Source: Croceibacterium aestuarii (lineage in GTDB: Bacteria; Pseudomonadota; Alphaproteobacteria; Sphingomonadales; Sphingomonadaceae). Taken from it: 64,000 nt of DNA. The translations under genes were made by a program, and so were the position numbers. How positions within the stretch are numbered: position 1 is the stretch's first letter; the number at the start of each line of letters is the position of its first letter. The DNA lies in NCBI RefSeq assembly GCF_030657335.1, contig NZ_CP131039.1, forward strand, positions 1,178,001-1,242,000. The letters run 5' to 3'. Positions 43,462 to 51,461 of this stretch are shown here, in pieces. A model generated the notes under the pieces. The model searched no databases and was not told where the DNA came from. It saw only the letters and a list, made by a program, of their open reading frames with translations.

Positions 43462-45555
43462 ATGGCGATGAGGGGATGGGCCGCGCGCGGCTTGGCGGCT
43501 GCGGCTCTGATGGCGACCGGGTTGGCGCAGGCACAGTCCTCCAACGAGGACTTCGTCCCCGTGACCGACGCGATGATCCAGAATCCCGACCCGGCGGATT
43601 GGCTGAGCTGGCGCCGCACGCTCGACAGTTGGGGCTATTCGCCGCTCGACGAGATAAACAAGGGCAACGTCGATCAGCTCCGCCTCGTCTGGGTGCGTCC
43701 GCTCGAGGCCGGGCACCAGGAGGGCACGCCGCTGGTCCACGATGGACGCATGTTCTTCCCCGGGCCGAGCGATATGATCACCGCGCTCGACGCTGCTTCG
43801 GGCGACGTGCTGTGGACCCACAAGCGCTCGCTGCCCAAGGACATGGGCCAGTACCTGACCTTCCCCGATACCAACCGCAACCTGGCGATCTACGGCGACC
43901 TGATCATCGCCCGCGGATCGGACGACCACATCTATGCGGTCAATGCTCTGACCGGAAAGCTGGCGTGGGACACCAAGATCCTCGACTATCGCAAGGGCGC
44001 CAAGCAAAGCTCCGGACCGATCATCGCCGAAGGCCTGGCCATCACCGGCCGCTCGTGCGAGCCGGAAGGCGGCCCCGACGCCTGCGTCATCACCGCCCAC
44101 GATGCCAGGACCGGCAAGGAAGTCTGGCGCACCAGCACGATCGCCCGCGGCGACGATCCCAACGACAAGACCTGGGGCGGCACCCCGCTCGAAAAGCGCA
44201 CGCAGGTCGGCGCGTGGATGAACGCCAGCTACGATCCCGAGCTGCACCTGCTCTACATGGGCACCTCGGTCAGCGCGCCGACGCCCAAGTTCCTGCTCGC
44301 CGGCAACGACCATACCTACCTCTACCACAACTCGACGCTGGCGCTCGACGTGAAGACGGGCAAGATCGTCTGGCATTACCAGCACATCGTCGATCACTGG
44401 GACCTCGACCACCCCTTCCCGCGCATCCTGCTCGACGAGACCGTCGCGCCCGATCCGAAGGAAGTGACGTGGATCAACCCGAAGATCGTCAAGGGCAAGA
44501 CCTACAAGGTCGTCACCGGCGTTCCGGGCAAGACGGGGGTGGTCTACACGCTCGACCGGACGACCGGAGAATTTCTGTGGGCCCGGCCGACGGTGCAGCA
44601 GAACGTGGTCCAGTCGATCGACGGCAGGACCGGCAAGGTCACGGTCAATCCCGAAACCGAGTTCGAACGGGTCGGGCAGGAGCGCTACGTTTGCCCGTCC
44701 TCGACCGGCGGAGCGAACTACCAGGCGCCGGCCTACAGCCCCCTGACCAAGACGATGTATTTCCCCGAGCAGAACCTTTGCGAAACGGTCAGCGCGGTCG
44801 AGCCGGACTGGAACAACCTGGGGTACTCGATCTCGTCGAAGATCTTCATCCCGCCCGAGGCCGACAAGAAGCTCGGCGTGATCCACGCGATCGACGCGGT
44901 GACCGGCAAGACCAACTGGACCTACTCGATCCGCGCCGGGATGCAGTCGCTGCTGACCACCGGCGGCGGGCTGCTGTTCGGCGGCGACAGCGCCGGGCGC
45001 TTCCGGGCCATGGACCAGCAAACCGGCAAGGTGCTGTGGGAAATGAACCTCGGTTCGGCGGTGACCGGCTACCCGATCACCTTCAGCACCGGCGGTCACC
45101 AGTACGTCGCCGTCTCGACCGGGTTCTGGCTCGGCGACAGCTTCACCCCCGAGATTCTCAAGGGCACGCAGGGCACGCTGTTCGTCTTCGCGCTGCCCGA
45201 CGCCGGGATTGGACGCAAAGGCCCCGACCGCGAGCCGGTCGACGCCCGCGCCGCCCCGATCGAGGTGACGCCGCCCAAGGCCGATTCCGCGCCGGGCGCG
45301 GGGGCGGCGGCTGTAGACGGGCAGGCGCTCTACACCGAGCATTGCTCCGGCTGTCACGGCGGCGATTACCAGGGCGGCGCGGGCATTCCCCCGGTGAGGG
45401 GCGCGGCGTTCATGGCCAACTGGAAGGGCAAGTCCGCCGACCAGCTCCACGCCTATCTCAAAACGGCGATGCCGCCGGGCGCGGCGGGCACGCTGAGCGA
45501 TGCGGAATACCGGGCGATTGCCGCCCACATCCTCAAGGTGAACGCGGCCGATTGA
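43462..45555 (+). CDS. Periplasmic PQQ-dependent dehydrogenase with fused cytochrome c
   Basis: A 697-residue quinohaemoprotein alcohol dehydrogenase. Signal peptide (MAMRGWAARGLAAAALMATGLAQA), eight-bladed PQQ beta-propeller (about 40-590, with repeated ALDxxTGK/W docking motifs), then a cytochrome c domain with CSGCH (628-632) and axial Met in TAMPP (670). The catalytic-base region reads DHWDLDHPF (311-319). The second Asp two residues after the first resembles the DxD of lanthanide-dependent enzymes rather than the Ca2+ type. The usual adjacent Cys pair is replaced by Cys 199 and 208. PQQ synthesis genes are not in the window. Substrate unknown. Confidence 0.9.
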   Translation: MAMRGWAARGLAAAALMATGLAQAQSSNEDFVPVTDAMIQNPDPADWLSWRRTLDSWGYSPLDEINKGNVDQLRLVWVRPLEAGHQEGTPLVHDGRMFFPGPSDMITALDAASGDVLWTHKRSLPKDMGQYLTFPDTNRNLAIYGDLIIARGSDDHIYAVNALTGKLAWDTKILDYRKGAKQSSGPIIAEGLAITGRSCEPEGGPDACVITAHDARTGKEVWRTSTIARGDDPNDKTWGGTPLEKRTQVGAWMNASYDPELHLLYMGTSVSAPTPKFLLAGNDHTYLYHNSTLALDVKTGKIVWHYQHIVDHWDLDHPFPRILLDETVAPDPKEVTWINPKIVKGKTYKVVTGVPGKTGVVYTLDRTTGEFLWARPTVQQNVVQSIDGRTGKVTVNPETEFERVGQERYVCPSSTGGANYQAPAYSPLTKTMYFPEQNLCETVSAVEPDWNNLGYSISSKIFIPPEADKKLGVIHAIDAVTGKTNWTYSIRAGMQSLLTTGGGLLFGGDSAGRFRAMDQQTGKVLWEMNLGSAVTGYPITFSTGGHQYVAVSTGFWLGDSFTPEILKGTQGTLFVFALPDAGIGRKGPDREPVDARAAPIEVTPPKADSAPGAGAAAVDGQALYTEHCSGCHGGDYQGGAGIPPVRGAAFMANWKGKSADQLHAYLKTAMPPGAAGTLSDAEYRAIAAHILKVNAAD

Positions 45556-45574
45556 CGAGGGCAGGGGGGAAAGC

Positions 45575-47116
45575 ATGATGAAGGCATCGATGATCCGGGC
45601 CGTTCTCGGCCTGCTCGCGGCAGCTTGCACAGTGCTGGGCGCAGGCCCTGCCGCAGCACAGGACACCGCCCCGGCGCGCGCGGCGCTCGAACAGGCGGCC
45701 GAGGCGATGGGCGGGCTCGACAGGCTGCGCGGCCTCGACAACGTCGTCATGACCGGGTTCGGCCAGCGGGTCTATTACGACGGCGGCGGGTTCATCACCG
45801 GCGACGAGCACGCCCCGCCCAAATGGATCTCGGTGACCGACGCGCAGCGCACCTTCGATCTCGCGAACCACCGCGCGCTCAACCAGGAACGGCGCAGCAT
45901 GCAGTTCCCCTTCGCCGGGTTCTTCGGGCTCGACTTCAAGCGAAACGCCAGCCTGCAGACCGGCAGCGAGCTTCTCGACCACCCGCTCCCGGCGCTGCTC
46001 GCGGCGCTCGATCCTGCGACCAAGCTCGGGAGCGTCACGACCGACGAGGGCGCGATCGTGGTCGAGTTCACCATTCCCGGATCGCGCAGCCCGGCATGGA
46101 TCGGCATCGATCCGCGCACGCACCTGCCCAAGTTCACCCGCTGGATTTCAGGCCACCCCAACCTCGGCGAGGTGACCACCACCGCCTGGTTCACCGGCTA
46201 CCTGCCGTTCGGCGGCGTGCAGCTGCCGATGGGGCTGATGAACCAGATGGACTGGCGCAACCAGACCAGCCTGATGTTTCAGGTCGATTCCTACCGGCTG
46301 AACCTCGACGAGGCGCAGTTGCCCGTGTTCCCGGCCCCAGCCCCGGCCCCGGCCGCCGCTCCGGTCACCGCCAAGGTGACCAGGCTCGCCGACGGCGTGT
46401 GGGACGTGCGCACCGGCACCGCGGGCGGTCCGGTGATCGAGTTCGCCAGGCGGCTGGTTATGTTCGAGGCCTACGGCGGCGAGGCGCAAACGCTCGCGCG
46501 GATCGACGCCGCGAACAAGCTGGTGCCGGGAAAGAAGGTCGAGGCGGTGATCGTCACGCATCATCACTTCGACCACACCGGCGGCATCCGCGCTGCGGTT
46601 TCCCGGGGCCTCGAGGTCATCTCGAAGCGCGGCAACGAGGGGATCATCCGCGAAATGGTCACCCGCCCCGCGGTCTATTACCCCGACGCGCTCGCCCGCA
46701 ATCCGCACGATCTCGCGTTCACCCCGGTCGACGAGAAGCTGGTGCTGGAGGACCCGGTGCGGCGGCTCGAGATCTACCACACGCTCGAACACAGCCACAT
46801 GCCCGACGGGGTGTTCGCCTACCTGCCCAAGGAGCGGATCATGATGGAAGGCGATTTCGGCGACGAGGCTTGGCAGCTGCACTTCTGGGGCGGCGCGCTG
46901 GCGGCCAACATCAAGCATTACGGCATCGACCCGCTGACCGACGTCTCGGTCCACGGCTCGGGCCCGCTGACCATCGCCCAGACGCTGGCCAACGATCAGA
47001 AGCAGATCGACGCGGCCAAGGAATGGTGCCGCACCACCCAGGCCGGCGGGCGCTACGCCTTCGGCTGCCCGGTGCAGTACGACACGACGGGCCCGGTGCC
47101 GCTGGAGGCGCGGTGA
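45575..47116 (+). CDS. Secreted metallo-beta-lactamase-fold hydrolase
   Basis: A 513-residue periplasmic protein. A signal peptide (about 1-29) is followed by an N-terminal domain (30-250) that resembles lipoprotein-carrier-like beta sheets, a Pro/Ala linker (252-264) and a C-terminal metallo-beta-lactamase fold with THHHFDHTGG (328-337). Later metal ligands lie in HTLEHSHMPDG and MEGDFGDE. It starts 19 bp after the PQQ dehydrogenase gene and is probably co-expressed. MBL-fold proteins commonly accompany PQQ dehydrogenases, perhaps for lactone or ester hydrolysis of the product; this is inference. ATG 45578 is an equal start option. Confidence 0.85.
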   Translation: MMKASMIRAVLGLLAAACTVLGAGPAAAQDTAPARAALEQAAEAMGGLDRLRGLDNVVMTGFGQRVYYDGGGFITGDEHAPPKWISVTDAQRTFDLANHRALNQERRSMQFPFAGFFGLDFKRNASLQTGSELLDHPLPALLAALDPATKLGSVTTDEGAIVVEFTIPGSRSPAWIGIDPRTHLPKFTRWISGHPNLGEVTTTAWFTGYLPFGGVQLPMGLMNQMDWRNQTSLMFQVDSYRLNLDEAQLPVFPAPAPAPAAAPVTAKVTRLADGVWDVRTGTAGGPVIEFARRLVMFEAYGGEAQTLARIDAANKLVPGKKVEAVIVTHHHFDHTGGIRAAVSRGLEVISKRGNEGIIREMVTRPAVYYPDALARNPHDLAFTPVDEKLVLEDPVRRLEIYHTLEHSHMPDGVFAYLPKERIMMEGDFGDEAWQLHFWGGALAANIKHYGIDPLTDVSVHGSGPLTIAQTLANDQKQIDAAKEWCRTTQAGGRYAFGCPVQYDTTGPVPLEAR

Positions 47117-47193
47117 GGGCTGGGAGGACTGTGACCGAAATGGGTGGGGAGCGGGCTGGCAGGTCTTATTGGAACAAGCAACTTTCAGTCGGT

Positions 47194-47922
47194 TTAGGCA
47201 CGCCAGCGTTCGTAGATGCGATGCACCCATCTGATCGATGGTCGATTGGACCACTCTTCGAGTTGGAGGGAGAGTGATCGCGGCCACGCAATACCATCGG
47301 AGATGCTAAGTATAGGCTCGACCGTGAGCATTGCCATGGGTGCGAACAAGCTCGCTGCCGTCAGGTCGGCACGACCAAATTCCTCACCTACTAGGTAATC
47401 ACCATTCCCAGCGAGTAGCTCATCGAACCAGTCGAGCTGCGTCTCTAGCTCACCCGCTAGCGATGGCAGTAGCTCGGGGCGGGCGCTCATTCCCGATATC
47501 ATTGCTCGGCGCAGCAGGGGCCAAGTGACGCGACCGATCATGCCCTGAAATCGACTGGTAACCCGCATCAGGATGTCACGAATGCCAGAATGGGGATCGG
47601 ACAGCAGACCCGAGTATAGATAGCGACGGATCAAAGGTCCTATAGTTTCCTCGAACCTTCTCTCTATCGCCTCGTCACCGCCGGCTAGGCCCGTCCAATC
47701 CAGAATGCGATCGCTTCCTTGAAGAATCAATCCATCGAGATGAACGAGAACAGGAAGCGACGTCGCTTCCAAAGAGAATTGCTTTACTCGCAGTATGTGC
47801 AACCCCGGCGCGAGGCGCTCTTCGTCAAAATCTAGCCCGCTGTGAGTGAGCGCCCAACGCGCTCTCTCGCAAAAGTGAGACGGTGGCAATGTGAGGAGAC
47901 GCGGTTTCGGTCGTATCGCCAT
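47194..47922 (-). CDS. Glutathione S-transferase family protein
   Basis: A 242-residue protein with a GST layout. The thioredoxin-like N-terminal part begins KPRLLTLPPSHFCERARWAL (Ser/Cys in the active-site loop) and reaches SLPVLVHLDGLILQGSDRILDW, where the cis-Pro and the QGSDRI (E/QS) glutathione-binding block are seen. The all-helical C-terminal part has GEEFGRADLTAASLFAP, the GST N-capping motif. The gene is noticeably AT-richer than its neighbours, with many codons ending in A or T, so acquisition by transfer is possible. Convergent with the MBL-fold gene. Confidence 0.82.
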   Translation of the reverse strand: MAIRPKPRLLTLPPSHFCERARWALTHSGLDFDEERLAPGLHILRVKQFSLEATSLPVLVHLDGLILQGSDRILDWTGLAGGDEAIERRFEETIGPLIRRYLYSGLLSDPHSGIRDILMRVTSRFQGMIGRVTWPLLRRAMISGMSARPELLPSLAGELETQLDWFDELLAGNGDYLVGEEFGRADLTAASLFAPMAMLTVEPILSISDGIAWPRSLSLQLEEWSNRPSIRWVHRIYERWRA

Positions 47923-48416
47923 GCCTGGATCGCCAACTTTCGTTGCCTAAATCATATCGCCGGGACTCACGGAAGGAAAAGGCTATTACACGCAGTCGCT
48001 TTTAGGAGGAGACGCAACCGTTGCCGGATGACCGGTTTCGGTGTGCCTAACAAGCTTTTCGAACGTCCCGAAATTGGCTCGTTACCGACCATTCCCGCAG
48101 ACATCCTCCCAAATCATTTTCCTACACGCTGTGCGCTGCATAAAGGTCTCGATTCGCTTCTTCCGACGGAGACCGGATCATGCCCGCGACAAGCGCCCGA
48201 TTTCCTGGCTCAGCCAGCGTCACGCGGCTCGCATCGTCACAAGCTACGCAGCGTTTCCTCGACCGATCTTTGCGTGAACTTTGGCCGCGCGAGTTCTGGC
48301 TCAGGACAGTGTCAGGTCTGCCAACCACATCTGACCTTCACGGGCCGGAAATTTTCGCCCCTGGACCGTGTAACACGCGGTCCATGTCTGTAACCTTCGC
48401 GCCGCAATCCGCGTGC
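47923..48416. other. Long intergenic region with no recognised gene
   Basis: About 490 bp, AT-richer than the average of the window. Open frames here lack family resemblance and a ribosome site. A hairpin (GGACCGTG with CGCGGTCC, about 48363-48383) lies some 34 nt past the der stop and might end der transcription, although no T-run follows. The rest may hold the GST promoter or remnants of a former gene; I cannot identify one. Confidence 0.45.
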
Positions 48417-49811
48417 TCAGCCCTTGTCGAACGGGTTCTTCGGGCTCTTCAGCGTTAGCCGCACCGGAACCGCACCGAAGCCGAGGTCGCTGCGGATAGA
48501 GTTGAGCAGGTAGCGTTCGTAGCTCGACGGCAGATCGTCGAGCCGGGTGCCGAAGATCACGAAGCGCGGCGGGCGGGTGTTCGACTGGGTGATGTAGCGC
48601 AGCTTGATTCGCCGGCCGCCGGGGGCGGGGGGCGGATTGGTTTCGAGCGCGTGGTCGAACCAGCGGTTGAGCGCGGCGGTCGGCACGCGGCGGCTCCACG
48701 CCTCGCGCACCTCGAAGGCGGCGGAGAGCATCTGGTCGAGTCCCTTGCCGGTCAGCGCGCTGACCGCGACCACGGTCACGCCCTTGAGCTGGGCGAGCCC
48801 TTCGTCGAGCGCAGCGCGGATGCCGTTGAACAGGCCGCTGGGGTTCTCGGCCACGTCCCACTTGTTGATCGCGACGATCAGCGCGCGGCCTTCCTCGAGC
48901 ACGAGGTTGGCGATCTTCAAGTCCTGCACCTCGAGCCCGCGCGTGGCGTCGAGCAGCAGGACCACCACTTCGGCGTAGTCGATCGCGTGACGCGCGTCGG
49001 CGACCGACAGGCGCTCGAGTTTGTCCTGGACCTTGGCCTTCTTGCGCATCCCGGCGGTATCGACGAGCTTCATCGGACGCACTTCGCCCGACTTCGGATG
49101 GGTCCACTCCCAGTCGACCGAGATCGAATCCCGAGTGATCCCGGCTTCGGGGCCGGTCAGCAGCCGGTCCTCCCCGAGCAGACGGTTGATCAGCGTCGAC
49201 TTGCCGGCATTGGGGCGCCCGACGATGGCGAGGCTGAGCGGGGCGTTGGCGTCGGGCTCGTCATCGCCTTTGGGTTCGTCAGGCTCGGCCCACCCGTCTT
49301 CGTCCTTCTCGAGCAGCGGCCGCAGCGCCTGGAACAGGTCGGCGACGCCCTCGCCGTGCTCGGCGCTGACCGCCACCGGCTCGCCGAAGCCGAGCGCATA
49401 GGCCTCCATGATGCCGGCGTCGCCCGAGCTGCCCTCCGCCTTGTTGGCGACCAGCACTACGGGCACGTCCTGCTGCCGCAGCCAGCGGGCGATCTCGCGG
49501 TCGAGCGGGGTCAGGTCGGCGCGCGAATCGATCACGAACAGCGCCACGTCGGCGCCCTTGAGCGAGACCTCGGTCTGCGCGCGCATCCGCCCGGGCAGGC
49601 TCTCGGGCTCGTCGTCTTCCCAGCCGGCGGTGTCGACCAGCTGAAACTTCAGGCCGAGCAGTTCGGCGTCCCCGAAACGGCGGTCGCGGGTCACCCCCGG
49701 CTGGTCGTCGACCAGCGCCACGCGCTTGCCGACGAGCCGGTTGAACAGCGTCGATTTGCCGACGTTGGGGCGTCCGATGATGACGACCTGGGGGAGCTTG
49801 CGCGCGGCCAT
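48417..49811 (-). CDS. der: Ribosome-associated GTPase Der (EngA)
   Basis: A 464-residue GTPase required for late 50S subunit assembly. Two tandem G domains are seen: the first has GRPNVGKST (about 13-21), DTAGWED and NKAEG; the second has GRPNAGKST (about 198-206), DTAGMRKKAKVQDK and NKWDV. A C-terminal KH-like domain (about 360-455, KLRYITQSNTRPPRFVIFGTR) completes the family architecture. An acidic linker between the G domains (DEPKGDDEPDANAP) is typical. Full length and intact; divergent from the CHAP gene. Confidence 0.97.
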   Translation of the reverse strand: MAARKLPQVVIIGRPNVGKSTLFNRLVGKRVALVDDQPGVTRDRRFGDAELLGLKFQLVDTAGWEDDEPESLPGRMRAQTEVSLKGADVALFVIDSRADLTPLDREIARWLRQQDVPVVLVANKAEGSSGDAGIMEAYALGFGEPVAVSAEHGEGVADLFQALRPLLEKDEDGWAEPDEPKGDDEPDANAPLSLAIVGRPNAGKSTLINRLLGEDRLLTGPEAGITRDSISVDWEWTHPKSGEVRPMKLVDTAGMRKKAKVQDKLERLSVADARHAIDYAEVVVLLLDATRGLEVQDLKIANLVLEEGRALIVAINKWDVAENPSGLFNGIRAALDEGLAQLKGVTVVAVSALTGKGLDQMLSAAFEVREAWSRRVPTAALNRWFDHALETNPPPAPGGRRIKLRYITQSNTRPPRFVIFGTRLDDLPSSYERYLLNSIRSDLGFGAVPVRLTLKSPKNPFDKG

Positions 49812-49940
49812 AGGCGGCGCAAGTGGCCGTTTGCACTCCCCTTGGCAAGTAGCATGGTGCGCCGTGTGACCCGGTCTTTACCCTTCGTTGACCATGTCGG
49901 CTCAGACGAAACTAACCAAATGTCGGATAGCCCGGACCGC

Positions 49941-50627
49941 ATGCAGGTCGCATCGAAAATGGCCATTGCCGCCGCTCTCGGCATGATTGCCGCGCCGGCG
50001 CTGTCGGAACCGGCAAGCCCCCATACCCGCGAGCTCCCGCCCTATCTCGAATGCGTGCCTTATGCGCGCGCGGTCAGCGGCATCCAGATTTTCGGCGACG
50101 CCTATACCTGGTGGGATCAGGCGGCCGGGCGTTACCGGCGCGGCCATACTCCCAGGGCAGGCGCGGTCATGGCCTTCGAGCGGCATGGCAACATGCGCCT
50201 GGGCCACGTGGCCGCGGTCAGCAAGGTCGTCGATTCGCGCACCGTGCTGCTGCGCCATGCCAACTGGTCGCCGCTGGATGGGCGGGGCGGACAGGTCGAG
50301 AACGACGTCCGCGCGGTCGATGTCTCGGCCGCGGGCGACTGGAGCGCGGTACGAGTGTGGAACGCCGCGATCGGCGATCTCGGCACCACCGCCTGGCCGG
50401 TCGCAGGCTTCATCTATCCCGGCACGGCTGCGCCGGAGTTGGCCGAACCAGTCCAGCTTGCCACTGCACCCAAGCCCAAGTCGCTTGCCCCTCCGCGCGA
50501 TTTCCTTGCGGCGTTCGCCGAGTTTGCGCAAACGGACGACCGCAAGCGGACCGCGCCCCCGGAAAGCGCGCGGCGAGCGACAGCGCGGGCCCGGCCCGTC
50601 GATCTGCTCGCGCAGCTCGGAGGCTAG
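49941..50627 (+). CDS. Secreted CHAP-domain amidase/peptidase
   Basis: A 228-residue exported protein. Signal peptide MQVASKMAIAAALGMIAAPALS, then a CHAP domain (about 28-140). The catalytic Cys is in LECVPYARAVSG, the His in RLGHVAAVSKVVD and the polar partner in LLRHANWSP. WWDQAAGRYRRGHTPRAGAVMAF is characteristic of alphaproteobacterial CHAP proteins. These cleave peptidoglycan cross-links or amides. ATG 49941 is chosen for the cleanest signal peptide; ATG 49920 would add seven residues. The C-terminal about 80 residues are basic and low-complexity. Confidence 0.85.
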   Translation: MQVASKMAIAAALGMIAAPALSEPASPHTRELPPYLECVPYARAVSGIQIFGDAYTWWDQAAGRYRRGHTPRAGAVMAFERHGNMRLGHVAAVSKVVDSRTVLLRHANWSPLDGRGGQVENDVRAVDVSAAGDWSAVRVWNAAIGDLGTTAWPVAGFIYPGTAAPELAEPVQLATAPKPKSLAPPRDFLAAFAEFAQTDDRKRTAPPESARRATARARPVDLLAQLGG

Positions 50628-50630
50628 GTC

Positions 50631-50915
50631 TCAGTCCTTCTTCGCAACCGGGGCGTCGTCGCCGAGATCCTCGTACCAGGCCTCGACCGGCCCGGTCAGC
50701 TTGACCAACAGCGGGCGGCCCTTGCGGTCGACCGTCTTGCCGGCCTGGACCTTCACCCACCCTTCGGAGATGCAGTATTCGTCGACATTCGTGCGCACCG
50801 CACCCTTGAAGCGAATGCCGATCCCTCGCTGCAGCTTCTCCGCGTCGAAGAAGTCGCTGTCGGGGTGGACCGAGAGGTGGTCTGGCGGAAAGTCGGGTGT
50901 GGTCTCGTCGCTCAT
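50631..50915 (-). CDS. DUF3297 family protein
   Basis: A 94-residue cytoplasmic protein of unknown function. PPDHLSVHPDSDFFDAEKLQ, GIGIRFKGAVRTNVDEYCIS and SEGWVKVQAGKTVDRKGRP are the conserved blocks of DUF3297, common in proteobacteria. ATG 50915 follows AGGGG; a GTG two codons upstream is possible. It is convergent with the CHAP gene, with 3 bp between the stops. Confidence 0.88.
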   Translation of the reverse strand: MSDETTPDFPPDHLSVHPDSDFFDAEKLQRGIGIRFKGAVRTNVDEYCISEGWVKVQAGKTVDRKGRPLLVKLTGPVEAWYEDLGDDAPVAKKD

Positions 50916-50950
50916 GGCCACGCCCCTAACCGCCGCGCGGCAAAATGCAA

Positions 50951-51175
50951 TCAGTCAGGCGGCGGGGCCTCGCTCGGCATGACCGGCTGCGCGGGGACTT
51001 CGGCGGGGGTTTCGCCTGGCTGGTCGTTATCGCCCTGGCCCGGTTGTTGTTCGGGCGCCTGGCGGCCGGGATTGTCGGTATCCCCGCCTTCGCCGGGCTG
51101 GACCTCGGGCGGAGCCTTGCCCGGGTAATCGTTGTCGCCGGCGTTTTCGATGGTCGGTGGAATGTCGTTTTGCAT
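50951..51175 (-). CDS. Small Pro/Gln/Asp-rich hypothetical protein
   Basis: A 74-residue protein too short and low-complexity for a family call. It begins MQNDIPPTIENAGDNDYPGK and continues with repeated acidic PG/DN words (GEGGDTDNPGRQAPEQQPG), so it is probably disordered. A GAGG lies about 10 nt before ATG 51175. The stop is 36 bp upstream of the DUF3297 start on the same strand. The open frame reads further back through the tRNA-Leu, but that extension is certainly not coding. Confidence 0.5.
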   Translation of the reverse strand: MQNDIPPTIENAGDNDYPGKAPPEVQPGEGGDTDNPGRQAPEQQPGQGDNDQPGETPAEVPAQPVMPSEAPPPD

Positions 51176-51332
51176 CGTCGGTTGCCTCGCTGGAATCGGT
51201 AATTGAAACGAACCGGCGCTCCGCAACGTTCCTTCGCAACACTCCACCTGCCGTGCCGCTTGCCCTTTTCGCCCCGGGCGAGTAACGGCGCTCGTCTGTG
51301 CGCAGGCCCAGCCTGCACGGGCACGTCGGGCC

Positions 51333-51417
<85 letters not shown>

Positions 51418-51461
51418 GTTCCTGGCGTCCCTTGAGCAATGGAAGTTTTGGAAGGCTAAGA

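Noticed and set aside
47842-48393. Plus-strand 183-codon frame between GST and der
   Set aside because: It overlaps the GST start on the other strand, has no ribosome site and irregular composition; probably chance.
48651-49940. N-terminal extension of the CHAP gene frame
   Set aside because: The upstream part is antisense to der and lacks any domain; the signal peptide begins at 49941.
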